Assembly: GCA_946413245.1 (NCBI GenBank)
Contig: CAMKJS010000010.1
Span: 1 to 55,511 of the forward strand
Direction: 5' to 3'
Source of the DNA: an uncultured Clostridia bacterium
GTDB taxonomy: Bacteria; Bacillota; Clostridia; Christensenellales; Aristaeellaceae
DNA length: 55,511 nucleotides
Shown here: in pieces, positions 14,374 to 23,454 of the stretch
How the letters are laid out: every line of letters starts with the position of its first letter
Numbering within the stretch: position 1 is the first letter of the stretch
Notes under the pieces: generated by a model
The model's database searches: none
What the model saw: only the letters and a program-made list of their open reading frames with translations
Told to the model about the DNA's origin: nothing
Position numbers and translations under genes: made by a program

Positions 14374-14982
14374 TCAGGTTTCCCGCTCTTTGGCCAGGAG
14401 CCAGGCCATGACGTGCACAGCCTGCTGGAAGCCGCCGGAGGAGACCATGGCTTCGATCTCGGCGGCGGTGTGTTTTTTAACCCGAAGGAGCTCCATCTCG
14501 TCCAGATGCTGGGGGGAGGTGAGGCGGCAGTTCCGGGCCCGGAAGACGTGGGCATAGTTATCTGAAATGGTGGCGTTAGCCGGGATGGAGATCAGGTGTT
14601 CCCATTCGTCGGATTCATAGCCGGTTTCTTCCCGGAGCTCGCGCCGGGCGGCGGACAGGGCTTCCTGCACGGCATCGGCTTCGCAGCCGCCGGAGCCTGT
14701 GGCGCTGTCCTTTTTCTCAATGCCGCCGGCTGGAAATTCCGTGGTGACCTGCCGGATCCCGTGGCGGAACTGGCGGACACAGATATAGTTTCCTTCCTCG
14801 TCCGTGGCCACGATGACCGCGTAATCCCTGCGGGTGAAGCTGTAATAGGGCTGGAATACGCGCCCGTCCGGAAAACGATAGGCGGAACGGCGGAAGTCAA
14901 TCCATTCGTCCTGCACGAGGTGTTCCAGGCTGACTTCCTCCCAGGTCAGGGCCTGATCTTCAGGCTGTTGGTTTTTACTCAT
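14374..14982 (-). CDS. NUDIX hydrolase
   Basis: A 202-residue cytoplasmic protein. The NUDIX box runs from about residue 100 to 135 and ends in RRELREETGY, with the REXXEEXG core complete. The preceding strand is EFPAGGIEKKD. Length and the early YAVIVATDEEG / VRQFRHG strands suggest the ADP-ribose pyrophosphatase group, which cleaves ADP-ribose or another nucleoside diphosphate linked to a second moiety. A short Gly/Ala insert (SATGSGGCEADA) precedes the box helix. The start at 14982 has aggag six bases upstream. Substrate specificity is not readable from the motif. Confidence 0.88.
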   Translation of the reverse strand: MSKNQQPEDQALTWEEVSLEHLVQDEWIDFRRSAYRFPDGRVFQPYYSFTRRDYAVIVATDEEGNYICVRQFRHGIRQVTTEFPAGGIEKKDSATGSGGCEADAVQEALSAARRELREETGYESDEWEHLISIPANATISDNYAHVFRARNCRLTSPQHLDEMELLRVKKHTAAEIEAMVSSGGFQQAVHVMAWLLAKERET

Positions 14983-15075
14983 GTTTTTCTCCTGTGCGTT
15001 TTGGGGTTTTTGCTGCCGCCAGGCCCGAATTGTGGTAAAATAGCATATCACGCATTCGGGAATGAGGGATCGGAA

Positions 15076-15549
15076 ATGGAACTGCGCGCCGCCGGGGAGC
15101 AGGATCTGGAAGGACTCCGGAAACTGCTGCTTCAGGTAAACCAGATTCACGCGGACGGGCGGCCGGACCTGTTTAAGGCCGGCGGAATCAAATATACGGA
15201 CGACGAGCTGCGGGACATCCTGCGCAGCGACCGGTACGCGGTGCACGTGGCCGCGGAAGACGGCCGGGTGCTGGGATACGTGTTCTGCATCTTCGAGGAA
15301 ACGAAGGAGACCACGTCCCTCCGGCCGGTGAAGACGCTGTACATCGACGATCTGTGCATCGACGAGGATGCCCGGGGGCAGGGGATCGGCCGGAAGCTGT
15401 ATGACCGGGCGGTGGAAATCGCCCGGGAGCATGGGTGCGACCGGGTGACCCTGCACGCGTGGAACTTCAACAAAAGCGCCTACGGATTCTATGAAAAGCT
15501 GGGGATGACGCCGCTGGTGACCACCCTGGAGCAGCGGCTGACTCCATGA
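15076..15549 (+). CDS. GNAT family N-acetyltransferase
   Basis: A 157-residue single-domain GNAT enzyme. It has the central strand TLYIDDLCIDEDARGQGIG (about residues 94-112) with the acetyl-CoA loop RGQGIGRKLYD, and the C-terminal NKSAYGFYEKLGM (about 135-147). It transfers acetyl from acetyl-CoA to an unknown amine. It is divergent from the NUDIX gene. The ribosome site is weak (agggatcgg). A second, unrelated GNAT gene lies at 11456. The stretch after it, to 15741, holds two hairpins and the metF leader. Confidence 0.87.
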   Translation: MELRAAGEQDLEGLRKLLLQVNQIHADGRPDLFKAGGIKYTDDELRDILRSDRYAVHVAAEDGRVLGYVFCIFEETKETTSLRPVKTLYIDDLCIDEDARGQGIGRKLYDRAVEIAREHGCDRVTLHAWNFNKSAYGFYEKLGMTPLVTTLEQRLTP

Positions 15550-15605
15550 TACCCGGTTTGAGGCTGAATGTCCAGTGTATTTTGGATACAGATTCAGACA
15601 CCCTA

Positions 15606-15640
15606 TCCCCCTGCCCATTCCCCTTATATGGGAAGGGGGA
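15606..15640. other. Hairpin 1 upstream of metF
   Basis: Inverted repeat tccccctgcccat / atgggaaggggga (13 positions, one mismatch) with a 9-base loop. It lies between the GNAT gene and metF and may end the GNAT transcript. Confidence 0.5.
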
Positions 15641-15648
15641 TAAATAGA

Positions 15649-15679
15649 GGATTTATTGGGGATTCTCCCCAATAAATCC
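15649..15679. other. Hairpin 2 upstream of metF
   Basis: A perfect 14-bp inverted repeat (ggatttattgggga / tccccaataaatcc) with loop ttc, eight bases after hairpin 1 and 62 bases ahead of metF. It is followed by ggggaaaaaacc. It could be a terminator on the minus strand or a leader structure; it is not a recognised riboswitch. Confidence 0.5.
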
Positions 15680-15741
15680 GGGGAAAAAACCGCGATTGAT
15701 ATCTGCGGATCAACAACGAAACTGAGACAGGAGCGAAGAAC

Positions 15742-16605
15742 ATGAGACTGACTGAACGGCTGAAGGAAGAAAAGCTGTCCGTATCCTTCGAGGTGTTTCC
15801 GCCGAAGACGGACACATCCTTCGAGAACGTGCTGGCGGCGACCGAGAAGATCGCGGAGCTGAAGCCGTCCTTCCTGAGCGTGACCTACGGTGCGGGCGGA
15901 AAGGGCAGCCGGTATACGCTGGAAATCGCCCGGAAGCTGCGGGAGAAGGCGGAGGTGCTGGCACACCTGACCTGCGTGGGCACGGACCGGGAAAGTCTGG
16001 CGCGGTATCTGCAGGATCTGCGGAAAAGCAGAATTGAGAACGTGATGGCCCTGCGGGGGGATCTGCCGGAAGAAGGCGGCACCCCGGAGGTCTTTCCCCA
16101 CGCGGCGGACCTGATCCGGGAGATCCGGAAAGCCGGGGATTTCTGCATCGGGGCGGCCTGCTACCCGGAGGTGCATCCGGAAAGCCCGAGCCAGGCGGAG
16201 GACATCGCGCGGCTGCGGGAAAAGACAGAGGCCGGCGCGGAGTTCCTGACGACCCAGATGTTCTTCGACAATAATCTGCTGTACAACTTCCTGTACAAGC
16301 TGCGGGAAGCGGGTGTCACCGTGCCGGTGCTGCCCGGAGTGATGCCGATTACGGCGGCCAATCAGGTGGAACGGGCGGTGAAGCTGTCCGGCAGCTTTAT
16401 GCCGCGGCGGTTCGTGAGCCTGGTGGACCGGTTCGGCGGCAGCCCGGAAGCCATGAAACGGGCCGGCATCATCTACGCCACGGACCAGATCGTGGATCTG
16501 TTCGCCAACGGCATCCGCCACGTGCACGTGTACACGATGAACAAGCCGGACGTGGCGGAGGCAATCCTGCGAAATCTGGAGCCCATGTTGGGGCAGCGCT
16601 TCTGA
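15742..16605 (+). CDS. metF: Methylenetetrahydrofolate reductase
   Basis: A 287-residue single-domain MetF. It reduces 5,10-methylene-tetrahydrofolate to 5-methyl-tetrahydrofolate with FAD, supplying the methyl group for methionine. It shows the N-terminal SFEVFPPKTD (about residues 14-23, with the conserved Glu), LSVTYGAGGKGS (about 47-58), LAHLTCVGTD (about 74-83), MALRGDLPEEGG (about 100-111) and TQMFFDN (about 172-178). The start has aggag eight bases upstream. metH follows after 28 bases, so the two form a methyl-transfer operon. In acetogens and other anaerobes MetF may be linked to other electron donors; no such partner gene is seen here. Confidence 0.96.
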   Translation: MRLTERLKEEKLSVSFEVFPPKTDTSFENVLAATEKIAELKPSFLSVTYGAGGKGSRYTLEIARKLREKAEVLAHLTCVGTDRESLARYLQDLRKSRIENVMALRGDLPEEGGTPEVFPHAADLIREIRKAGDFCIGAACYPEVHPESPSQAEDIARLREKTEAGAEFLTTQMFFDNNLLYNFLYKLREAGVTVPVLPGVMPITAANQVERAVKLSGSFMPRRFVSLVDRFGGSPEAMKRAGIIYATDQIVDLFANGIRHVHVYTMNKPDVAEAILRNLEPMLGQRF

Positions 16606-16633
16606 CACGGCGCGGGGGAAAGGAGCCGGAAAC

Positions 16634-19066
16634 ATGACATTGCTGGAAAAGCTGCGGTCGGGGATGACCTTTCTGGACGGCGGTATGGGAACCCTGCTGC
16701 AGAGCCGGGGAATGAAGCCCGGAGAGCTGCCGGAGCGCTGGTGCGTGACGCATCCGGAGGAGGTCACCGCTATTCACCGGGCTTACTATGAGGCGGGCAG
16801 CCATCTGGTGAGCGCCAATACCTTCGGGGCTAACCGGTTCCACTACGGGCCGGAGGAGATGGAGCAGGTGATCCGCGCGGCGGTGGACTGCGTGCGGAAA
16901 GCCCGGGAGGAAGCCGCCGGCGGGCAGGCGGAGAAATATATCGCCCTGGACGTGGGTCCCACGGGAAAGCTGCTGGAGCCTTACGGGCTTCTGCCCTTTG
17001 AGGAGGCGGTGAGCGTTTTCGCGGAGATGATCCGCATCGGCGCGGCCTGCGGCGTGGACTGCGTGTTCATCGAAACCATGAACGACAGCTACGAGACGAA
17101 GGCGGCGGTGCTGGCGGCGAAGGAGAACTGCGACCTGCCGGTGCTGGTATCCAACGCCTACGGGGCGGACGGGAAGCTGATGACCGGCGCGGAGCCGGAG
17201 GCTATGGCAGCTATGCTGGAAGGCCTCGGCGCGGACGCGGTGGGCGTCAACTGTTCCCTGGGGCCGGCGGCGCTGCGGGGCGTGGTGGAACGCTATCTGG
17301 CGGTGTGTTCCGTTCCCGTGCTGATGAAGCCCAACGCGGGGCTGCCCCGGGCGGAAAACGGCCGGACTGTGTACGACGTGGACGCGGAGACCTTCGCCCG
17401 GGAAGTGGCAGACCTGATCCCGAAGGGCCTGCGGGTCGCCGGGGGCTGCTGCGGCACGACCCCGGAGTACATCCGGGCCCTGACGGCGGCCGCGGAGGGA
17501 CTGACTCCTCCGGCCCTGGAGGCGAAGCGCCTGACCACGGTATCCTCCTATACCCACGCGGTGAACCTGGGCGGGAAGCCGGTACTTATCGGGGAGCGGA
17601 TTAATCCCACGGGAAAGAAACGGCTGCGGCAGGCGCTGCAGGACGGGGATATGGGGACCGTGCTCTCCGAGGGCCTGGCGCAGCAGGAAAGCGGCGCGGA
17701 CATCCTGGACGTGAACGCCGGAGCGCCGGGCATCGACGAGGCGGCTACGCTGGCGCGGATGATCCGGGAGCTGCAGGCGGTGACCGATCTGCCGCTGCAG
17801 GTGGACACCGCGGATCCGAAGGCCATGGAAGCGGCCTTGCGCCTGTACAACGGAAAAGCGCTGATCAACTCTGTGAACGCCCGGCAGGACGTGATGGACG
17901 CGGTATTCCCGCTGATGAAGAAATACGGCGGGGTGGCGGTGGCGCTGACCCTGGACGAGAACGGAATCCCGGAAACGGCGGAAGGCCGGGCGGATCTGGC
18001 GGACCGCATCCTGGCGGAGGCGGAGAAACGTGGGATCGACCGGAAGAATCTGATCTTCGACCCGCTGACCATGACGGTGAGCGCGGATCCGAAGGCGGCG
18101 TCCGTCACCCTGGAAGCGATGCGGGAGATTCGCCGGAGAACCGGGTGCGGAACGGTGCTGGGCGTCAGCAACGTTTCCTTCGGCCTGCCGGACCGGACGC
18201 GGATCGGCAGCGCCTTCTTCACCATGGCGCTGCAGGCGGGGCTTTCCGCGGCGATCATGAACCCGCTTTCCGCGGAGATGATGGGCGCCTACCGGAGCTA
18301 TCTGGCCCTGTCCGGGCAGGATCCGCTGTGCGAGGAATATATCGCCTTTACACAGAAGCATCCGCTGCAGAACGGCGGGACTGCGGCCGGCGTGCCGGCC
18401 GCGGGCGGCGTGGAAGCGAAGGATACGGGAAAGAGCTTGCGCAGGGCTGTGCTGAAGGGCCTGCGGGAGGAAGCTGCCCGTTTGTCCGGGGAGGCGCTGG
18501 CCGCGGGCCGGAACCCCATGGACGTGGTGAAGGAAGAGATCATTCCCGCCCTGGACGACGTGGGAACCGGCTTCGAGCAGAAAAAGCTGTTCCTGCCCCA
18601 GCTGATGATGAGCGCGGAAGCGGCGGAGGCGGCGTTCGCGCAGATCAAAGCAGCGGCGAAGAGCGGGGAGAACGCGGCGGTTCACTGCCGGCTGGTGCTG
18701 GCCACCGTGAAGGGAGACGTGCACGACATCGGCAAGAACATCGTGCGCCTGCTGCTGGAGAACTACGGCTTCCAGGTGACGGACCTGGGGAGGGATGTGC
18801 CCGCTGAAACCATCGTGGAAACGGTGAAGCGGCTGCACGCCCCGGTTTGCGGGCTCAGCGCCCTGATGACCACCACGGTGCCGGCCATGGAGGAAACCAT
18901 CCGGCTGCTGCGCCGGGAAGCGCCCTGGTGCAGGGTCATGGTGGGCGGCGCGGTGCTGACGGAGGAGTACGCGAAGCGCATCGGGGCGGACGCCTACGGA
19001 AAGGACGCCATGGCCGCGGTGCGGCGCGCGGAGGAACTGGAGAAGCTGGGAGAGGCGCATGCATAA
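16634..19066 (+). CDS. metH: Cobalamin-dependent methionine synthase (short form)
   Basis: An 810-residue enzyme that moves a methyl group from methyl-tetrahydrofolate to homocysteine through cobalamin. Domain order: homocysteine-binding barrel (about residues 1-290) with zinc Cys in GVNCSLGP (about 203) and GGCCGTTPEYI (about 270); pterin-binding barrel (about 310-570, GERINPTGKKR); four-helix cap (about 590-680); and cobalamin Rossmann domain with the axial-ligand motif GDVHDIGKNIV (about 693-703). The C-terminal reactivation (AdoMet-binding) domain of the long E. coli type is missing, so a separate reactivating protein would be needed. The start has ggag eight bases before. It overlaps the following pseudouridine synthase gene by 8 bases. 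Adjacent to metF, as expected. Confidence 0.96.
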   Translation: MTLLEKLRSGMTFLDGGMGTLLQSRGMKPGELPERWCVTHPEEVTAIHRAYYEAGSHLVSANTFGANRFHYGPEEMEQVIRAAVDCVRKAREEAAGGQAEKYIALDVGPTGKLLEPYGLLPFEEAVSVFAEMIRIGAACGVDCVFIETMNDSYETKAAVLAAKENCDLPVLVSNAYGADGKLMTGAEPEAMAAMLEGLGADAVGVNCSLGPAALRGVVERYLAVCSVPVLMKPNAGLPRAENGRTVYDVDAETFAREVADLIPKGLRVAGGCCGTTPEYIRALTAAAEGLTPPALEAKRLTTVSSYTHAVNLGGKPVLIGERINPTGKKRLRQALQDGDMGTVLSEGLAQQESGADILDVNAGAPGIDEAATLARMIRELQAVTDLPLQVDTADPKAMEAALRLYNGKALINSVNARQDVMDAVFPLMKKYGGVAVALTLDENGIPETAEGRADLADRILAEAEKRGIDRKNLIFDPLTMTVSADPKAASVTLEAMREIRRRTGCGTVLGVSNVSFGLPDRTRIGSAFFTMALQAGLSAAIMNPLSAEMMGAYRSYLALSGQDPLCEEYIAFTQKHPLQNGGTAAGVPAAGGVEAKDTGKSLRRAVLKGLREEAARLSGEALAAGRNPMDVVKEEIIPALDDVGTGFEQKKLFLPQLMMSAEAAEAAFAQIKAAAKSGENAAVHCRLVLATVKGDVHDIGKNIVRLLLENYGFQVTDLGRDVPAETIVETVKRLHAPVCGLSALMTTTVPAMEETIRLLRREAPWCRVMVGGAVLTEEYAKRIGADAYGKDAMAAVRRAEELEKLGEAHA

Positions 19067-19970
19067 TCCGGAGGTAAGCTATCTGGCGGGGCCGGAGGAC
19101 GAGGGCCGCCGTCTGCGGCAGATTCTGCGGGGACCCATGTCCGTGAGCTATTCTGCCATGAAGGCGGCCAAGTGGGCAGGACGCATCCGGGTGAACGGGG
19201 AACCGGCGCACACGGATACGGTTCTGCACGCCGGGGACAGGATAACCCTGGAGCAGGGAGAGGGGCAGCCTGTGTACCGCCTGGAGCCCTATCCGCTGCC
19301 CCTGGAGATCCCGTACCGGGACGAGCATCTGATGATTATCGATAAACCGGCTGGGCTGGCTTGCCAGTCCAGCCGGAACCATCCGGACGATTCCCTGGAG
19401 AACGCGGTGTTCGCGTGGCTCGGCTGTCCGGAGAATTTTATCTACCGGCCGGTGAACCGGCTGGACAAGGGGACCGGCGGGCTGATGGCGGCGGCGCTGT
19501 CGCCCCACAGCCAGCACCTGCTGCAGAAGGCGCTGCATACACCCGATTTCCGGCGGCGGTATCTGGCGCTGACGGACGGCGTGCCGCCGGAAGAGGCGGG
19601 CGTGCTGGACTTTCCCATCGGGAAGGCGCCGGGGGCGACGGTGCGCCGGGAAGTGACGCCGGAGGGAAAGCCCTCCCGCACATACTACCGGGTGCTGGAA
19701 GTCCGGGACGGCAGAAGCCTGGTGGAGCTGGAACTGGAAACCGGGCGCACCCACCAGATCCGGGTGCATCTGAGCCATATCGGCTGCCCGGTGGCGGGGG
19801 ATTTTCTCTACGGCCGGGAGGACCCGGAGCGCTTTCCGGGCTGCTTTGCGCTGCACAGCGCCGCGCTGGAGCTGACGCACCCGATCACAGGGGAAAGAAT
19901 GCGGTGGACCAGTCTGCCGGAATGGGCGGCGAAGCTTGACCCCGCTGTTCTTTCTGTGGACTTCCATTGA
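19059..19970 (+). CDS. RluA-family RNA pseudouridine synthase
   Basis: A 303-residue enzyme that isomerises uridine to pseudouridine in rRNA or tRNA. It has an N-terminal S4-like RNA-binding part (about residues 15-75, with GRIRVNGEPAHTDT) and the RluA catalytic domain with NRLDKGTGGLM (about 131-141; the Asp is catalytic) and ETGRTHQIRVHLSHIG (about 226-241). The start overlaps the metH end by 8 bases, so it is translated from the same mRNA, though it has no link to methionine metabolism. The -35 box of the next operon lies over its stop codon. Which uridine it modifies is unknown (RluC/RluD-like). Confidence 0.92.
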   Translation: MHNPEVSYLAGPEDEGRRLRQILRGPMSVSYSAMKAAKWAGRIRVNGEPAHTDTVLHAGDRITLEQGEGQPVYRLEPYPLPLEIPYRDEHLMIIDKPAGLACQSSRNHPDDSLENAVFAWLGCPENFIYRPVNRLDKGTGGLMAAALSPHSQHLLQKALHTPDFRRRYLALTDGVPPEEAGVLDFPIGKAPGATVRREVTPEGKPSRTYYRVLEVRDGRSLVELELETGRTHQIRVHLSHIGCPVAGDFLYGREDPERFPGCFALHSAALELTHPITGERMRWTSLPEWAAKLDPAVLSVDFH

Positions 19971-19995
19971 CTTTCCCGGGAAGAGTAAGTATCAT
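19967..19995 (+). promoter_or_regulatory. Promoter of the CoA ligase - iorAB operon
   Basis: TTGACT (19967-19972), 17-base spacer, TATCAT (19990-19995). The -35 box overlaps the stop codon of the pseudouridine synthase gene. Confidence 0.65.
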
Positions 19996-20031
19996 TAATG
20001 GAAAACATCCGGAAAGGAACGTGCAAGGAAG

Positions 20032-21666
20032 ATGACCATCGTAGAACTGCTGGAGCGGAATGCCCGGGAATGGCCGGAGGATTCCGCTCTGATCGAAATC
20101 AACCCGGATCAGCCGGAGACCAGGCGGGTCACCTGGCATGACTTTGAACTGGTGGAGCCCGCGCAGAAAAAGAAGCATTACCGCCGGGAGATTACCTGGG
20201 CGGTTTTCAATGAAAAGGCCAACCGGATCGCCAATATGCTCCGGAGCTACAATATCGGCAAGGGAAACAAGGTTGCCATCCTGCTGATGAACTGCATCGA
20301 CTGGCTGCCGATTTATTTCGGCATTCTGAAGACCGGCGCCCTGGCGGTGCCGATGAACTTCCGCTACGCCGCGAACGAGATCGAATACTGCCTGAACCTT
20401 TCCGAGAGCGATATGCTGATTTTCGGGCCGGAATTCATCGGCCGCGTGGAAGAGATCGCGGACCGGATTCCGAACGTATCCCTGGTGTTCGAGGGCCCCG
20501 GCTGCCCGGGCTTCGCGGACGATTTGACGGAGCTGATCAACGAATGCAGCTCCCTGTTCCCGCCCTGTGAGCTGAGTGAGGACGACGACGCGGCCATCTA
20601 TTTCTCCTCCGGCACCACGGGCTTCCCGAAGGCTATTCTGCACAAGCACCGCAGCCTGATCCACTCCGCGCGGGTGGAGCAGGCGCATCACGGCCAGACG
20701 AAGGACGACTGCTTCCTGTGCATACCGCCGCTGTATCACACCGGCGCGAAGATGCACTGGTTCGGTTCCCTGATCAGCGGCAGCAAAGCCGTGATCCTGA
20801 AGGGTACCCGGCCGGAAACCATTCTGCAGGCGGTGAGCCGGGAACACTGCACCATCGTGTGGCTGCTGGTGCCCTGGGCGCAGGATATCCTGACCGCGCT
20901 GGACAGCGGAGAGCTGAAGCTGGAGGACTATGAGCTGAGCCAGTGGCGGCTGATGCATATCGGCGCGCAGCCGGTGCCCCAGAGCCTGATCCGGCGCTGG
21001 CTGAAGTACTTCCCGAACCATGCGTACGACACCAACTACGGCCTGAGCGAATCCATCGGCCCCGGCGCCGTGCACCTGGGCATCGAGAACGTGCGGAAGG
21101 TCGGCGCCATCGGCGTGCCCGGCTACGGCTGGAAGGTCAAGATCGTGAATCCTGACGGCAGCGAAGTGAAGCAGGGCGAAGTGGGCGAGCTGTGCCTGCA
21201 GGGCCCCGGCGTCATGGTCTGCTACTACAACAACCCGCAGGCGACCGCCGAAACCCTGAAGGACGGGTGGCTGCTGACCGGGGACATGGCCAAGCAGGAC
21301 GAGGAAGGCTTCATCTATCTGGTGGACCGGAAGAAGGACGTGATCATCACCGGCGGAGAGAATCTGTATCCGGTGGAGATCGAGAACTTCATGGCGGCCT
21401 ATCCGCCCATCAAGGACGTGGCGGTGATCGGCCTGCCGGATCCGCGGCTGGGCGAGATCGCGGCGGCCATCGTGGAGCTGGTGCCCGGCGCGGAGTGTAC
21501 CGAGGAAGATATTCAGGAGTTCTGCATGGGGATGCCGCGGTATAAGCGGCCGCGGAAGATCATCCTGGCGAAGGTGCCGCGGAACGCGACAGGGAAGATT
21601 GAGAAGCCGAAGCTGAGGAAGATGTATGGGGCGGAGGGCCTTGTAGATTCTCAGAACAAGAGCTGA
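20032..21666 (+). CDS. AMP-forming acyl-CoA ligase (class I adenylate-forming)
   Basis: A 544-residue enzyme of the acyl-CoA synthetase family, which activates a carboxylic acid with ATP and joins it to CoA. It has the phosphate loop YFSSGTTGFPKA (about residues 190-201), the A5 motif NYGLSESIGPG (about 334-344), the hinge DRKKDVIITGGENLYP (about 432-447) and the catalytic Lys in NATGKIEKPK (about 519-528). It leads an operon with iorA (30 bases downstream) and iorB, so the likely substrate is an aryl acid such as indole-, phenyl- or hydroxyphenylacetate, or a related short acid; that is inferred from context. It could equally work towards forming aryl-CoA or, in reverse, conserving energy, though AMP-forming enzymes usually run forward. 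Confidence 0.9.
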   Translation: MTIVELLERNAREWPEDSALIEINPDQPETRRVTWHDFELVEPAQKKKHYRREITWAVFNEKANRIANMLRSYNIGKGNKVAILLMNCIDWLPIYFGILKTGALAVPMNFRYAANEIEYCLNLSESDMLIFGPEFIGRVEEIADRIPNVSLVFEGPGCPGFADDLTELINECSSLFPPCELSEDDDAAIYFSSGTTGFPKAILHKHRSLIHSARVEQAHHGQTKDDCFLCIPPLYHTGAKMHWFGSLISGSKAVILKGTRPETILQAVSREHCTIVWLLVPWAQDILTALDSGELKLEDYELSQWRLMHIGAQPVPQSLIRRWLKYFPNHAYDTNYGLSESIGPGAVHLGIENVRKVGAIGVPGYGWKVKIVNPDGSEVKQGEVGELCLQGPGVMVCYYNNPQATAETLKDGWLLTGDMAKQDEEGFIYLVDRKKDVIITGGENLYPVEIENFMAAYPPIKDVAVIGLPDPRLGEIAAAIVELVPGAECTEEDIQEFCMGMPRYKRPRKIILAKVPRNATGKIEKPKLRKMYGAEGLVDSQNKS

Positions 21667-21696
21667 TTATAAATAAACCGGAAAGAAGAAACGTTT

Positions 21697-23454
21697 ATGA
21701 AGAAATTACTGATCGGCAATGAAGCGGTGGCGTGGGGCCTGTACAACGGCGGGCTGGGCCTGGTGTCCAGCTATCCGGGAACTCCGTCCACGGAGATCAC
21801 CGAGTTTCTGGCTACCCACGACGACATTCACGCGGAATGGGCGCCGAACGAGAAGGTGGCCATGGAAGCGGCTTTTGGCGCGAGCCTGGCCGGCATGCGC
21901 AGCGCCTGCGCCATGAAACACGTGGGCCTCAACGTGGCGGCGGACCCGCTGTTCACCCTGAGCTACACAGGCGTCACAGGCGGTTTGGTGGTTTGCGTGG
22001 CGGACGATCCGGCCATGCATTCCTCCCAGAACGAGCAGGATTCCCGGCACTATGCCGTCGCGGCGAAGGTGCCGATGCTGGAGCCCGCGGATTCCGCGGA
22101 AGCGTACGCGTTCGCGAAATCCGCCTTTGCCCTGAGCGAGGAATACGATACGCCGGTGCTGCTGCGGATGTGCACCCGGATCGCTCACAGCCAGTGCGTG
22201 GTGGACATCGGGGAGCGGGAAGCCGTCCCGATGAAGGACTACGTGAAGCAGCCTGAAAAGTACATCATGATGCCCGGCTACGCCAAGAAGCGCCATCCCC
22301 TGGTGGAGGAGCGGACGGAAAAGCTGCGGGCTGTGGCGGAAAACGGCCCATACAACCGGGTTGAAATGACGGATAACCGGGAGTTCGGCATCATCACCTC
22401 CGGGTGCAGCTACCTGTACGTGAAGGAAGTCTTCGGGGACCGGGTGCCTGTGCTGAAGATCGGCATGCCTAACCCGCTGCCGGAGAAGCTGATCCGGGAT
22501 TTCGCCGCCTCCGTGAAGAAGCTGTACGTGATCGAAGAGCTGGATCCGATCCTGGAGAACCACGTGAAGTCCCTCGGGCTGGAAGTGACCGGGAAGAAGC
22601 TGTTCTCCGCCATCGGGGAATTCAGCCAGAAAACCATCCGGGACGCGTTCCTGGCGGAGGGGATCGACGCGGGCCCGGTGCCGGAAACCTGCGGAGCGGT
22701 TCCCGCGGTGCCCGGACGGCCGCCCATGATGTGCGCGGGCTGCCCGCACCGGGGCATGTATTATACGCTGGTGAAGAATAAGATCACCGTGCTGGGGGAT
22801 ATCGGCTGCTATACGCTGGGCGCGGTGCCCCCGCTGAACGCGCTGGATTCCACCCTGTGTATGGGCGCCAGCATCTCCGGCATCCACGGCTTCAACGCCG
22901 CCCGGGGAAAAGAGACGGAAGGGAAGACCGTGGCGGTCATCGGCGACTCCACCTTCATGCACAGCGGCATGACCGGGCTGGTCAACGTCGCCTACAACGC
23001 CACCAATTCCACGGTGATTATTCTGGACAACTCCATCACCGGCATGACGGGGCACCAGCAGAATCCCACCACCGGATACAACATCAAGGGTGATCCAGCC
23101 TCCAAGGTGGATCTGGAAGCCCTGTGCAAGGCGCTGGGTATCCGCCGGGTACGGGTGGTGGATCCCTATGATCTGAAGGCCTGCGAGGAAGCGGTGCTGG
23201 AGGAGCTGGCGGCGGAGGAACCCTCCGTGATCATTTCCCGCCGGCCCTGCGTACTGCTGAAATACGTGAAGGCGAAGGCGCCCCTGAAGGTGGATCCGGC
23301 GAAATGCCGCGGCTGCCGCAAGTGCATGAAGCTGGGCTGTCCGGCGGTCAGCTTCCGGGAGGGAAAAGCCCGGATCGACGCGACGCTCTGCGTCGGATGC
23401 GGCGTATGTGAACAGCTCTGCGCCTTCAGCGCGATCGGAGGGGAAGAAGCATGA
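21697..23454 (+). CDS. iorA: Indolepyruvate:ferredoxin oxidoreductase, alpha subunit
   Basis: A 585-residue subunit that oxidatively decarboxylates aryl 2-oxo acids to aryl-CoA, passing electrons to ferredoxin. It begins with the pyrimidine-binding transketolase-like domain (SSYPGTPSTEITEF about residues 24-37). A middle domain is followed by the thiamine-diphosphate-binding domain (GDIGCYTLGAVPP about 368-380; GDSTFMHSGMTG about 416-427 with the closing NSTVIILDNSITGMTGHQ). At the C-terminus are two 4Fe-4S motifs (CRGCRKCMKLGC from residue 537 and CVGCGVCEQLC from 566). All family parts are intact. Its stop overlaps the iorB start by 4 bases. It is typical of amino-acid fermenting anaerobes. 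Confidence 0.96.
   Translation: MKKLLIGNEAVAWGLYNGGLGLVSSYPGTPSTEITEFLATHDDIHAEWAPNEKVAMEAAFGASLAGMRSACAMKHVGLNVAADPLFTLSYTGVTGGLVVCVADDPAMHSSQNEQDSRHYAVAAKVPMLEPADSAEAYAFAKSAFALSEEYDTPVLLRMCTRIAHSQCVVDIGEREAVPMKDYVKQPEKYIMMPGYAKKRHPLVEERTEKLRAVAENGPYNRVEMTDNREFGIITSGCSYLYVKEVFGDRVPVLKIGMPNPLPEKLIRDFAASVKKLYVIEELDPILENHVKSLGLEVTGKKLFSAIGEFSQKTIRDAFLAEGIDAGPVPETCGAVPAVPGRPPMMCAGCPHRGMYYTLVKNKITVLGDIGCYTLGAVPPLNALDSTLCMGASISGIHGFNAARGKETEGKTVAVIGDSTFMHSGMTGLVNVAYNATNSTVIILDNSITGMTGHQQNPTTGYNIKGDPASKVDLEALCKALGIRRVRVVDPYDLKACEEAVLEELAAEEPSVIISRRPCVLLKYVKAKAPLKVDPAKCRGCRKCMKLGCPAVSFREGKARIDATLCVGCGVCEQLCAFSAIGGEEA

Noticed and set aside
15550..15741. SAM or cobalamin riboswitch ahead of metF
   Set aside because: No conserved core of either class is visible; only two simple stem-loops are present.
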